Shown one piece after another: positions 12,863 through 22,802 of a stretch of DNA of 64,000 nucleotides (position 1 is the first letter of the stretch; the number at the start of each line of letters is the position of its first letter). Source of the DNA: Timema cristinae (taxonomy: Eukaryota; Arthropoda; Insecta; Phasmatodea; Timematidae); assembly GCA_039000515.1 (NCBI GenBank), contig JBCFYV010000935.1, positions 61,232,346 to 61,296,345 on the forward strand, given 5' to 3'. Under the pieces are notes generated by a model. The model had not been told where the DNA came from, ran no database searches, and saw only the letters and a program-made list of their open reading frames with translations. The position numbers and the translations under genes were made by a program.

Positions 12863-15004
12863 TCACTTTCTCTTCAAGTTATTTTGAAGGAATGTTAATT
12901 CCTCGACATGAATAGGAGTCAACGATTCACGTCTGGCAGTTACAATGTTTCCTGAACTAGAAAAGACCCTTTCACTGCACACACGTGTAGCAGGTATTCC
13001 CAGGTATTTGAGGGCTACCTTGGAGACATTAGGGTATTTTCGAGAACCCTCTTCCTTCCACCAGATATAGGGATTTGTTGATCTGGGCACTCGTGGTTCG
13101 TTTAGGTAATCCTTCACTTCACTATTGTTGTCTATTGCCGGTTGGGTGGTATTTGGTATGGAATCAAAACTTGACCCTAGTCCAGAACTAGAAGAGGAGC
13201 ACGAGGGTTGTTCATCTTTTACATTAGGCTCTAAAGATGACTTGTCACTCAACTTCTTAACTTCAATTGCTATCGTGTTTACTGCCACCATATCATCAAT
13301 CAAGACACCTTTAAATCTTGGGTCGTATAGCATGGATGGGCAGAAAATTGGAGCATGTAATCGAGAAAGCATGTTATACTCGCTGGACCACCGCGTGTCC
13401 ACAAACTGAATTAACTCGAGTACTGGCAGTCCCATCTCTTCCATTACAGTATGTAATCTTTTTCTGGTGGATGGACTACGACTGTAATGTCCCACAATTG
13501 CTTTTGCCTTTGTCAAAAGCGTACAAACACCAGGACATTCTGCTTTGGCATCATGGATAGCTAATTGTAGGGAATGGGCAAAACATGGAATAGAAATAAA
13601 CAGGGAATTAACTGCAGAACGAAAATTTGGAGCATTATCGCTGACACAATATATTGGAAGTGTATCTTCATTTAAAGCAATGCCCCATTCACATACAACC
13701 AGTTGCAGTGTAGCTCTGATGTTCACAGCTGTGTGTGATTCATTAAGTAGCACAGTGTTCATTGTAAATGACTTGTACTCAAAGTCTGGTTTTAAATAGT
13801 GACACGTCAGACTTATGTAACTGTCATGTGCATGTGACGTCCATCCATCTGAGGTAAGTGACAAAGCAAAAAGTTGGGGTAAATCATTAATAAGTTGACA
13901 TTTTAAATATTTTTTTATATCACCATATAGTGCTGGCACATAGTTTCGCGAAAATGTGGTGCGGCAAGGAACTTTGTAGTTTGGTACTACATGTTTCATT
14001 AAGTTGATGAAGCCTTCTTCCTCCACAAACTCGTATGGCAAGAGACTCATTGCCAACATTTTTGCAATTTGCTTTGTAATTTTGAGTGCTATTGGGTTGG
14101 TAGGCTGCATGATCAAACCCTTCTGAAAGGCACCTTGAATTGTTGACTGAACTAGAGTGTCTTTTTTAGGAGCTGAGGTAGTTTCAGTTTTATTGCCACT
14201 TGCTCTTTTAAATTCATTGAATTGAGATGGATGCGTCTCTAGATGGTTTGAAAGTGTTTTTGTTGTACCTGGGATAGAGGATTTTAAAAATTAAAAGCTT
14301 GAAATCAAAAATGTAAGTTATATTTTAATCAGATAATAAAAATATTAGGCTTAAATGTATTAAAATGATTATATAGTTGTGACCTGGTGGTCTAGGGTAA
14401 GGTGTCAGACTTCTATGCGGCGGCCGGGGTTCAATCCTCGGTCCGCACATATTTATCTGATTACAAACCTTCCTTCACCTCTGACAAGATATCTTGTGAA
14501 TTGGGGAATGCAGGCCGCAACGTGGTTCGATTCCACGTTAACTGTAGGTCCTTCATTTCATTTCATAATCACCTACCATTACACATTAGCGTAAGGCGTA
14601 TAACCCGAACGGGTAGTAAGACGCGGTGCTAATAATAATAATAATGATTATATAGTCTAGCATTCAAGAAATTAAACTTGAGAATTAAAGAAGTAATTTG
14701 TAAAATCAATATTACTGTTCAATCCAACACATTAAATAATGTAGATAAACTGCAACACATGCTCTAAATAATAATAATCCAAGTTATTTTTATCCCAGTT
14801 TTAAATTTTTTAAAAAAGGTAAATATTTTGGTATTACAGAAAAACATGCATTGTTTTAAAAAGAAAAAAGGTTTCTAATAGCAATAAGTTACCTGTTGGC
14901 GTCTTGTATTTTTTAAGGCATATATTACACTGGGCAGTTTTCTTATCAGAAGCTCTCGTGAAAAATACCCATATTTCACTTTTATTTTTATTTGTTTTGG
15001 ACAT
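12863..15004 (-). CDS. hAT transposase (BED finger + hATC), two exons, internal segment missing
   Basis: Exon 1 (15004-14893) begins at an ATG and exon 2 (14268-12863) ends at a stop. GT..AG joining in phase 1 restores a perfect BED zinc finger, C-x2-C (AQCNIC) followed by H-x4-H (NHLETH), giving about 505 residues. Motifs seen are TSDGW (first catalytic Asp, about residue 178), VSDNAPN (second Asp, about 248), RWSSEYNML, DPRFKG, and a C-terminal hATC dimerisation block with CSERVFS (catalytic Glu, about 470). It should cut and paste the host element. The protein is short for the family: after NMLSRL (about residue 341, near 13357) the sequence jumps to the segment just before DPRFK, so roughly 100 residues of the insertion domain appear deleted in frame. 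It is therefore probably inactive although the frame is open. Confidence 0.88.
14365..14656 (+). repeat. SINE-A copy A1, nested in hAT transposase intron, with 13-bp TSD
   Basis: The body at 14378-14643 starts GTGACCTGGTGGTCTAGGG, which has a tRNA-like A box, followed by GGGTTCAATCCTCGG (B box). It ends AACCCGAACGGGTAGTAAGA plus an AAT repeat tail. It is flanked by the duplication ATGATTATATAGT (14365-14377 and 14644-14656). It is younger than the hAT element because it interrupts it. Confidence 0.92.
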
Positions 15005-15239
15005 TTTTGTAGGCTCAACCAAAATATTGATAAATTAATAAACAACAGTTTCCAATGTTTCCAACATGAGGTCATCAAACTCTCCATAAAGTTTTTGGGT
15101 TAATAAAAATAAATTATTTAATCGTTTAGTTAAAAAAAAAGTATAATTTAAAATTGAAACAAAATTTAATCAGTAAAGGGTAAATATGTTTACTTATATT
15201 CTGTCTCAAAATTAATTTTTTCGACTTTCTATCAAATTT

Positions 15240-15850
15240 TTAATTTATCTCTTGGCGCATGCGTAGTAACATTTTCTGTTGAGTTGAGCAAATACACGTC
15301 AAGTTCATTTCATTTCAGAGTATTGAAAAAGATTCACTTGAAAAAATTATGCAAAATTCAAAGCAAAAATATGATTTTAAATTGTATATTGATTATTTTT
15401 TTTAAATATTATTTTAAATCTTTATCACGTGAATTTAGGTCATGTGGCGGTGAAGATAGTTGAACGTATTTAATTTGTGAATCGATCAGGCCGTGTGGTA
15501 TTGAATATAATCGATTATTGAAATTGTGTAGCTATCGATAGTTATTCAATATTTCATCAAAACGAACTATTTAAAATTTACAAGTTATTTATTGAGAGAG
15601 AATAAGAAAAAGATACTTACAGGAACATTATTTTTTAACAAAAATAGTGTGATCACCACTTATTAAAAGTGGTCACTAATCTCAGTAGAAATATTGGGGA
15701 ATAATAATTAAGTAGGTCACAATCAACTAGTCGTTTTATAACTATGGCCTTTTGTGTCAATACATAGATATTAAAAAATATCGAACTAATCGATATTTAA
15801 CCTATAAATCGATAGGGCCCATCTTTGGTAAAGTAAACAAATGAAAATAG
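15240..15850. other. hAT 5' flank containing several TATCGAT motifs
   Basis: Non-coding part of the hAT element upstream of its transposase. It holds AGCTATCGATAG, AATCGATATT, AAATCGATAGG and TATAATCGATTA. These resemble the arthropod DREF/DRE core TATCGATA and may act as the transposase promoter; this is inference from motif density only. Confidence 0.35.
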
Positions 15851-16128
15851 TTTGTATTGGTAGCTTGCGCCTCATACATATTACTAAGCATTCTATAATT
15901 AAACGTTTTATTTGTTTTAAATTGTGAATTGTGTGTGGTAAACATAAAATATAATCTAATAGAATAACAGCTCAGAATGATTAAAATTGAAAATACCTAT
16001 ATATTTTTTTGCCGAAGCTTCGAATTTTTCGAAGTAAATTTTGTTTGTCGAAGTCGAAGTCGAAGCTAATTAATATTCGCTTCGACTTCAACGAGATTTT
16101 CGAAGCTTCGCACACCCCTAATTGTTAC

Positions 16129-16453
16129 ATTCATTGGTGGACAAAGATGTTTTTCTTATCGCAATGATTTTGTAAAAGTGTATATTAGTTCATTTATGCT
16201 ATTTGATGGAGTGTTTCTGCAACAATGTAAATAATTTTGTTTAGTAAATGTCTTTATATTAAGATAAAATAAAGAAAAAGACTATGCAGTGCAATGTACC
16301 TTTTATTTGTGTGTGTGTGTGAATGGGATGACAATTGGCGGCAAAATATCTGATGTAACAAAAGAAGGATGTGAAACTCTTATCCCCCTTTCTGCCCCCC
16401 GAGTCAAAGTCGAGCATGCTGGTCTCGCCACATATTGTCGGCCAGATGGTTAC
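16129..16453. other. Intron of ZIP gene, no feature
   Basis: AT-rich sequence with a short GT repeat (16306-16321). No coding or repeat signal recognised. Confidence 0.5.
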
Positions 16454-16697
16454 CTAGTGTAGTGTCTGTTTCCTCCACTTTTTCCACCTCTACGTGGGAA
16501 GAACTTAGAAGTGGCACCATCGCCATGCAACCGGCCAACCGTTCTTTGTCACTCACTGCCGTCAGCTGGTATAATAGACTGGGGCAGAGCTTAGACAGAG
16601 ATGCTTGCGAGAGAGTGTCCTTACTGCCATTCGGAATCTTGTTATTGGGGTGAATATGGCTGCTCAACGAGGAAAAAAGGTCCTGAGCTTTCCAACA
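16454..16697 (-). CDS. ZIP exon 4: Cys-rich end of ectodomain (CPSLLYQL)
   Basis: The acceptor TTTTCTCTCTGCTAG precedes TGTTGGAAAGCTCAG. It encodes CWKAQDLFSSLSSH, which aligns with the family's Cys + ATELL helix, then SKLCPSLLYQL. The donor is CACTAG|GTAACC, phase 1. The next exon should begin the first transmembrane helix but is not found in the window. Confidence 0.75.
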
Positions 16698-18946
16698 CTA
16701 GCAGAGAGAAAATAAGAACATATTTTAGAGTAGGCCTACATTAGAAAAAACAACAACTTTAATGTCTTATCATTTAAGCTCAAAAGTCAAGCCACTGTTT
16801 CAATTGTAATTATTATTAGAACTAGGTTGTTTAAACGTTGAGTCTTAAAAGAAATATTCTAGGATAAAATAATTTAGCAAATTTAAGGAAAAAAGATGTA
16901 CACTTTCCAAACCAACTGATTATATCAGTACAAGACTTATAAACCAACTTAAATTTAGAAGAGACACAATAACAGCCCTCCCAAACATTAAGTCATCAAT
17001 GTGAACGAAAAAACCCAAAATTCACAATGATACATTTTTGACCATACTGAGAATCAAACTTGACACCCTTAACTCAAAAGGCAGACTTACTACTGACTGA
17101 ACAAAGATGTCGGAATGAAAACAAAATTAATCAATAAAATAAAATAAAATTATTTAACATTAAAAATTGGTTTTAAGGTTAAAAAATATGTGGCTTTACT
17201 CACTTTAATATCAAGTCAAAATGTCACCATAAGGAAATTATCTGCTCCTTAATCATTATTTATATAATAAAATATTCAGCTATGCAAACTGCTTAGAAAT
17301 TCACGTGCACTATGAAAAGGTACCTTGACAATTTACACTACCAACCTATCTTATAAATCATGTCATACTGGAATAATATATGGCAAATTTGCTATCCTAC
17401 AGGTTAAATGAAGGATGCTTTAAGTACTACTTTCAAAAACAATGTTTTTAATGAAAAAATAAATCAATTTATATTGGTGGTTTTCTGAGCAATATACCTT
17501 GGAGATGTTGGTACCATGTTGATGACGAGTGTCAGTTGTGCCTTCACTTACTCTTGCATTCACTGCAGACACTGAAATATAACAATCGAACTCACTCAGG
17601 ATTACCAACACAATGACAACAGTATATAGAGAGTATAGAGATGTGGGGGGGTCTGTTTAGTGAATTTAGTATGCATCAAATAGATACAATACAACCAAAT
17701 AAATTTAGTTGAGAAAAATGTCAGCAACCTGCTTAGCAAAACAATTAATTAACTAATTGAGATCATTGCAACAGCTAATGAGCTAAATATGGACAAAATT
17801 GATCGCAATATCTAATACAACCAGCTCAATGAAACAAATTAGGGAGCTCTTAAGTGATATGAGACCACACAAATAGAACAATACAATTTAAGAAACAATT
17901 TCATAACTAATTCTAAGTAAGAAGACTACTTTTTTATTTCAACTAAAACTATTGTAGGAAAAATGCACACACATTAAAAAAAAGCACCATACAAAAACTA
18001 ACAAATCAGCAATTAATTGATCACACCAACCATTATTCACATTAACGTTGGCGACATTCATGATCGCTGGTGAAGACTCTTCTATATTTCCTCCAAAACT
18101 TTCTGTCACTAAACGCTCCAATCCCAAACTCCTCAGCAGCAGCTCAAAGCCCTCCAGTGTCATTGTTTCTCCGTTGCCAAACTTGTCGAACACGAGTTTG
18201 ATGAAGTACATCTCCTCAATGTCTGTAAGAGAACATTTTGTTGGATGTTGTCCCTTGACTAATGCACTTTTTTTTCCCCCAAAACTTAACCCAACAAACA
18301 ACAATCATTAAGTGAATGTTATTTAAATAAAATACACAGGGCAGTGAAAAATGTCTAAAAAATATTATATTTGTGGCTGACAAGAAACAATACATGGAAT
18401 CCCTTGTTTGTTTCAGCATACACATTATTTGAGTTTCATCATCAAGTAAGGATTAAGGTTGGACATATAGTATTGTATTATATAATACTATTTTTGGTAG
18501 ACTTTCTGGGTTTTGGGGAAAGGAAATTCTTATATCCATTTTGATACCTTTAGTTTGGAAGAAAGCTGATAAAATACTTGCTATTCACAAGGAAAAAAAA
18601 TCTTCAAAGTGTTTATAAGTTTGTGACTAATTATAGATGGAATGAAATGATAATGCTTGCAAACATGAGTCATCTTAGTTTACTTAACAACCCCCCCCCC
18701 CCTATTCCCCCACCAGTGTCTTGAGTAACCTTTGGCCGAGGTGTGGATAGCTTCTCTGCGCCAACGATGCTCCAAGCCGTGTCCTCCCACTACCTCCCCG
18801 TGTTGTGTAGGATCTTCTCTGGGTGGTTTGAAAGGGTGCAGATGGTCCGAGTCTGAGTCATGATAGTGCTGGCTGTGTGCCGAACATTGAGTGTGTCCCG
18901 AACATAGCAGGCAAAACACACACACAGTCACTAGAGGGCTTCCCAT
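16454..18946 (-). CDS. LIV-1 type ZIP zinc importer (SLC39A family), N-terminal half only
   Basis: Four minus-strand exons join with compatible phases to give about 242 residues. Exon 1 carries a signal peptide (MGSPLVTVCVFCLLCSGHTQ) and a His-rich stretch (HSQHYHDSDSDHLHPF). Exon 2 carries YFIKLVFDKFGNGETMTLEG and LLLRSLGLERL, the conserved ectodomain helix pair of LIV-1 ZIPs (ZIP5/6/10/12; fly foi and Zip71B). Exon 4 contains SKLCPSLLYQL, matching the family's CPALLYQ motif. The family imports zinc into the cytosol, and this part is extracellular. The transmembrane domain with its HEXPHE motif is absent: left of 16454 there is only a hAT element, an N gap and satellite. The gene is thus partial or interrupted by assembly. 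The exon 2/3 junction is the least certain. Which ZIP ortholog it is cannot be fixed from the N-terminus. Confidence 0.8.
16974..17108 (-). repeat. Degraded SINE-D copy (tRNA-derived)
   Basis: Shares CATCAATGTG, AATCAAACTTGACACCC and the TACTGACTGAAC segment with the better copy at 47925-48092. The copy is old and lies in the ZIP intron. Confidence 0.55.
17498..17571 (-). CDS. ZIP exon 3 (short linker exon)
   Basis: The acceptor ATATTTCAG and donor CTCCAAG|GTATAT bound 74 bases encoding SAVNARVSEGTTDTRHQHG and NISK. It lies between two better supported exons and leaves phase 0, as exon 4 requires. Confidence 0.6.
18031..18222 (-). CDS. ZIP exon 2: conserved ectodomain helices
   Basis: The acceptor TTCTCTTACAG precedes ACATTGAGGAGATG and completes an Asp codon with exon 1. 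It encodes DIEEMYFIKLVFDKFG and GFELLLRSLGLERL. The donor taken here is AATG|GTTGGT (phase 1) because it fits exon 3; GTTAAT at 18046 is an alternative. Confidence 0.75.
18730..18946 (-). CDS. ZIP exon 1: signal peptide and His-rich N-terminus
   Basis: ATG at 18946-18944 is followed by a hydrophobic signal peptide ending near HTQCSA, then a His/Asp-rich segment. The donor is CCAAAG|GTTACT, phase 1. An in-frame upstream extension exists, but the signal peptide favours this start. Confidence 0.75.
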
Positions 18947-20048
18947 GGCCCGACAGTGAGTCTGCAAACCAAAAATGTGTCTTGTATGAGCAAAGGTGGA
19001 CCGACAGGTTCCAAAAGGCCTGGGACTACAAATATACATACAAATTAAGTTGAGATTCAAAATTTCCATCAACAAATTACATCCCAAAAAAAATTTCAAC
19101 ACACTCCCTCTGCAGCCCCGGGCTTTTTAGATGTACAGCATTCCTCCGGAAAAGAGGGAAAAGTCAGGCCCTATTAGCATGATAAGTGCAAAAGTGTTAA
19201 TATGAGCTAAAAGCAAGGTTCAAGGATAGCCATTTCCCTAAATGTGTATTACACGTCGTGCCGATCACATGTTTGTCGAGAAACAAGGGCAGAGCAGAAA
19301 TATAGTCATGTGATGAGCACAAAACCAACCACAAGATTTCCACCTCATCGGTGCGAGCTGTTCTGCTAAAGTTCAACTCATCTATACTGGGTCTGCTCTG
19401 AACTAGATCTTCGGCATGGGGAGACCCGATCATGTCTCAAATCAGTGTGCATGCACATTTGAAAGCACATGCGCGTTAGAGCAACAAACAAGAAGACAGC
19501 TTCGTTGGCTTTTCTGAGGAAATTTGAAATAAAGCTTTAGTGGGAAAATGTATGTATCGATGTATTGGATTGTACCACGGCTAACAATTATAATATGAAT
19601 ATATCCATCATTAAAATTATCTAAAGCATATGTTTATCCAGCAGAAAATAATATAGGTTTATAATCAGTTGTTTTAAGTTTATGTTGCAATTCATCATGG
19701 GTCAACATAGAGTGTGTGAATAGCTGCGGCACTCAAGAAAACGTGTGAACCAAGCTTAAGACCTTATAGGTCCAGCAATGACTGAAAATACTAAAATATT
19801 AGTATCAAGAGTAAGGTAGAGCATGTTTGCATCCTCTTCTCAATATACAGGTTTGATCTGAATAGACATCTCCTCGTAGTACACTTTAACAGTGACCACC
19901 TTAAACCGTCCATGTAATCTGTTCCTATTTGCACCTTAGTTGTCAGATTTGGAACTTAATACACCCTTTCACATTTTTATGCCCTGAGAAATTGCTTTGA
20001 TTGGCTAATGAGTGTACTCTTTATAAGAAAAATTAGAAATCAGTAGAA
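18947..20048. promoter_or_regulatory. Region upstream of the ZIP gene; probable 5' UTR/promoter zone
   Basis: The stretch at 19100-19500 is less AT-rich than its surroundings and lies directly upstream of the ZIP signal-peptide exon. It shows no clear TATA box or conserved coding sequence. It is called only by position and base composition, so a regulatory role is inference. Confidence 0.3.
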
Positions 20049-20268
20049 CACCCGCTCCGGTGGCTGCATGCGCTACTCTCACAACAGATTAGAATGCCAA
20101 TGACGAGGAAATTGTTGTTTGATCTCGATCCTAAATGATTTTCCACTGTATCACCAAGAAAATTCTGGTACACTTTCACTAAATTCCACCTTCCTCATTT
20201 CTAGCTTATTGGCGTAATTAGTAAATAAGTACTTAACCTGAATGGGCAGTAAGACGCAGTGTTAACAA
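20049..20268 (+). repeat. SINE-C copy
   Basis: Begins CACCCGCTCCGGTGGCTGCA, contains the body motifs AAATGATTTTCCACT and ATTGGCGTAATTAGTA, and ends ACCTGAATGGGCAGTAAGAC, the 3' tail common to SINE-A, B and C. Confidence 0.8.
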
Positions 20269-20453
20269 AAAAAGGTTAATAGAGAGTTGATAAATGTTTA
20301 AAAATTAATTTTTATTAATTTTACAGAAACATCAATGTAACAAAGGGTATCTAATGTAATTTACCAATTCAATAATGAATTATCATTTAGAATCAAGGCA
20401 ATTTCCGAAACCAAACTACATTTCCAAACAACAATATTTTTATTCAGAGAAAA

Positions 20454-20672
20454 TACAGGTGACCCACCTCCTATATCCGGCAGGTGCCTCACTCTGGATT
20501 GGAGGAGTTCAATCCCGACACAAAGAATGAGTCAATAAAGCTTTAGACAAGCGGTTCACTCGTTCATTCTTCGTGTCACAATATGGTTGGAAGGGGATTG
20601 AACTCCTCCAATTTAGAGTGAGGCGCCTGCCGGATAGAGGAGACGGGCTACTTTTCCGTGGGACACTCTGTA
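20454..20672. repeat. Fold-back MITE with mariner-like ends (219 bp)
   Basis: The two halves are inverted copies. The left arm has TCCGGCAGGTGCCTCACTCT and GGAGGAGTTCAATCCC; the right arm has the complements GGGATTGAACTCCTCC and AGAGTGAGGCGCCTGCCGGA. Ends read TACAGGTGACCCACC on the left and, in reverse complement, TACAGAGTGTCCCACGG on the right, each with a terminal TA as for Tc1/mariner-type MITEs. Confidence 0.8.
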
Positions 20673-21385
20673 CATCACATGGTTTTGCCCTAATCTAATG
20701 CACATAGCAATACACTTTAACATAGTTCAAAAAGTGTGCTATATTCAAACTAACTTCACTTTTGTTGATGTGCACCAATAAAATAAGTTCAACTACGGAC
20801 AGTTCTTTTGCAACCCCCATTAAAAAAAGTATAGTTCCTGAAACTTAGCATATATACAAAAAAATTGCCATCGAGTGAACTTTATCTTGAGATCAAAAAA
20901 CATTAGAGAAGTTTTCCCTGTGTAAGTTGTTCATTTGTCTAATTTATGTTTGAATTTAAACACTACATAGGCTGTAGATCACGATGAATCAGCTCATTCT
21001 TTTTGTATTCATTTTGCCTCATATCAGAATAGTGCCCTTATAAATTAATTCCAATTGGATAACCCAAGGTAGGATTTTTCTAAAAAAAAAAGGGGGGGTT
21101 TGTACTTTTGTTTTAAACAAGTATTGGTTTACAAAACTTATTTATTAACGATAAACACCCTCCTGAACAACCCCCACTGTGGATACTCAAGAGACCACTA
21201 ATGGAAGTCCATCAAGGTTCAAGTGGAAACTTAAAAGTTAAAAAAAAAATTGGTATATTAATACTCATAAAAATATCAGCTGTATCGATGTAATACCACA
21301 TCAGAGTTTACATTACTTAATATTGATTTATTTAACGCAATGGCCAATAAATAATTTTTTTTTATGATAGCAGGGTTGTATAAAC
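20673..21385. other. Intergenic, nothing recognised
   Basis: AT-rich sequence with short homopolymer runs. No gene, RNA or identifiable repeat. Confidence 0.5.
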
Positions 21386-21895
21386 TTGCTTCAGTCACCG
21401 CATGGTCTAAGGTATCACTCTCATAATAGACTAGACTGCCGATAACGGCTAGATCAGGGTTTAAATCTCAGTCACCCGCCTCGGTGGTGTAGTTGGCTAA
21501 CGCGCTAGACGTGTTGAGCTCGACTGCTGAGGACAGGGAGATCGAGGTTCGAATCTCGGTCAGGTGAACGACGGAGGGGGGGGGGGGGGGTGTTGTTCCT
21601 AAAATGGTTTTCCACTCTTTCTTCACGCAAATGCGGGCTCACTTCCTCAACCTTCCCAATTCCTAATCCATTAGCGTAATTATTACATAAAGCGTATAAC
21701 CAGAACGGGTAGTAAGACTCGGTGCTAAATAATAATAATAATCAAATAATCTCAGTCGGATGCAATGAGGGTGATTTTCTCTAAATGGTTTTCCACTTTC
21801 ACTCCACACAAATGTTGGTAAACTTTCTCATTTCTGACTCATCATAATTAGAACAAACACCTATAACCTGAACAGGTAGTATGATGCAGTGATAA
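21386..21895 (+). repeat. SINE-C copy split by a SINE-B insertion
   Basis: The left part (21386-21473) has CACCGCATGGTCTAAGGTAT, the tRNA-like head. The right part (from 21748) has AAATGGTTTTCCACTTTCAC and ACCTGAACAGGTAGTATGA. The two halves are continuous once the inner SINE-B is taken out. Confidence 0.85.
21464..21757 (+). repeat. SINE-B copy B1, nested in a SINE-C, with 10-bp TSD
   Basis: Starts ACCCGCCTCGGTGGTGTAG with tRNA-like A and B boxes (GAGGTTCGAATCTCGG) and ends GAACGGGTAGTAAGACTCGG plus an AAT tail. It is flanked by AATCTCAGTC at 21464-21473 and 21748-21757. A G run sits at 21576-21590. Confidence 0.9.
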
Positions 21896-22516
21896 AAAAA
21901 AGTACTGTCTAAGATTCACTTCATATAAGTCAAATAATGTTTTATTAAAACGAATGATTTGTTCCCAATAATATTAATAATAATATTTGTTGTAGATACT
22001 TTAAGAGTACCTGAATAAAAACAAAAAACTATTTTTCTTGAAAACAAATTATTCAAAGTCCGTAGGTAAAACAAGTCACACTTTTAAGATTTTTAGTTAA
22101 TCAATACAACACAGTATTTTGAATTTTTCTTTGTGGTTCAGCTTTGAGATTGTTAAAAAATCACAAGTTTGTACAGGAAATACACAAAAGTGACTAACGA
22201 TAAAGTAAAAATTGATAAGGAAGAAGTAAACACACAACCCAGGATACAATGACTAGCGACAACAAACAAATGAAACATTTGCACGACTTGTGTAAAAACA
22301 CAATAGTTGCTGTGTGTACAGAATGGTACGAAAGAGAATGTAAAAACCACTAAAAAACAGTGTTCTAGGATACAATACAACCATTCAATGACTTTTTGTA
22401 TTTATAGATTTAATGCACTTTCTCAAAAAAAAAAAAAAAACTTTCACTCTTGTGCTTTTAATTTCATAATCTTAAGTAGGAAACGTAGGCAACATGAGAA
22501 ATGGTCTGTTTTTGTA

Positions 22517-22802
22517 GTTTTTATAGCAAAACATGTTTATGGCCAAAATAAAGTATTGCTTCAGTACAAACATTAAGTTTAATTCTCTCCACACGGTGAT
22601 ATCAACAGTTGTTGAATATCTGTCATAAACATAGCATTCGATGAGAAACTTTTTAAATGAAGAGAAAAAGTTACTAAATTCCAGGAACACCTTGATCAAT
22701 ATTCAGCAACTGTTGATATCATCATATGAAGAAAATTAAACTCTATATTTGTACTGAAGCAATATTTTATTTTTGACCAAAAAAAGGTTTTGATATAAAA
22801 AC
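22517..22802. repeat. Fold-back MITE (286 bp)
   Basis: The left arm GTTTTTATAG, AAGTATTGCTTCAGTACAAA, GTGATATCAACAGTTG is complemented in the right arm by CAACTGTTGATATCATC, TTTGTACTGAAGCAATATT, TATAAAAAC. Arms are about 105 bp around a short centre near 22660. Confidence 0.8.

Larger units (their letters stand above)
12266..16120 (-). mobile_element. hAT DNA transposon, 3855 bp, with terminal repeats and target duplication
   Basis: The left end TAGGGGTGTGCGAAG (12266-12280) is the exact reverse complement of the right end CTTCGCACACCCCTA (16106-16120). The element is flanked by the identical 8-bp target duplication ATTGTTAC (12258-12265 and 16121-16128), the length typical of hAT insertions. 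Subterminal stretches at 12290-12345 and 16010-16105 are packed with TTCGAA/CGAAG repeats, which resemble hAT transposase binding sites. A two-exon BED-finger transposase lies on the minus strand, and a SINE is nested in its intron. The termini and duplication look undegraded, suggesting a fairly recent insertion. Confidence 0.95.

Noticed and set aside
12900..13800. Plus-strand open frames over the transposase
   Set aside because: They are antisense shadows of the hAT transposase, which has clear catalytic motifs on the minus strand.
18947..19102. In-frame N-terminal extension of ZIP exon 1
   Set aside because: The downstream ATG at 18946 begins a proper signal peptide; the extension is unlike the family and is likely 5' UTR.
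19197..19433. Minus-strand ORF upstream of ZIP
   Set aside because: No family resemblance and no splice support; more likely 5' UTR or promoter sequence.
19440..19460. Metal-response-element core (TGCACAC) upstream of ZIP
   Set aside because: A seven-base degenerate core is expected about ten times by chance in the 10.6-kb region; a single hit is not evidence.
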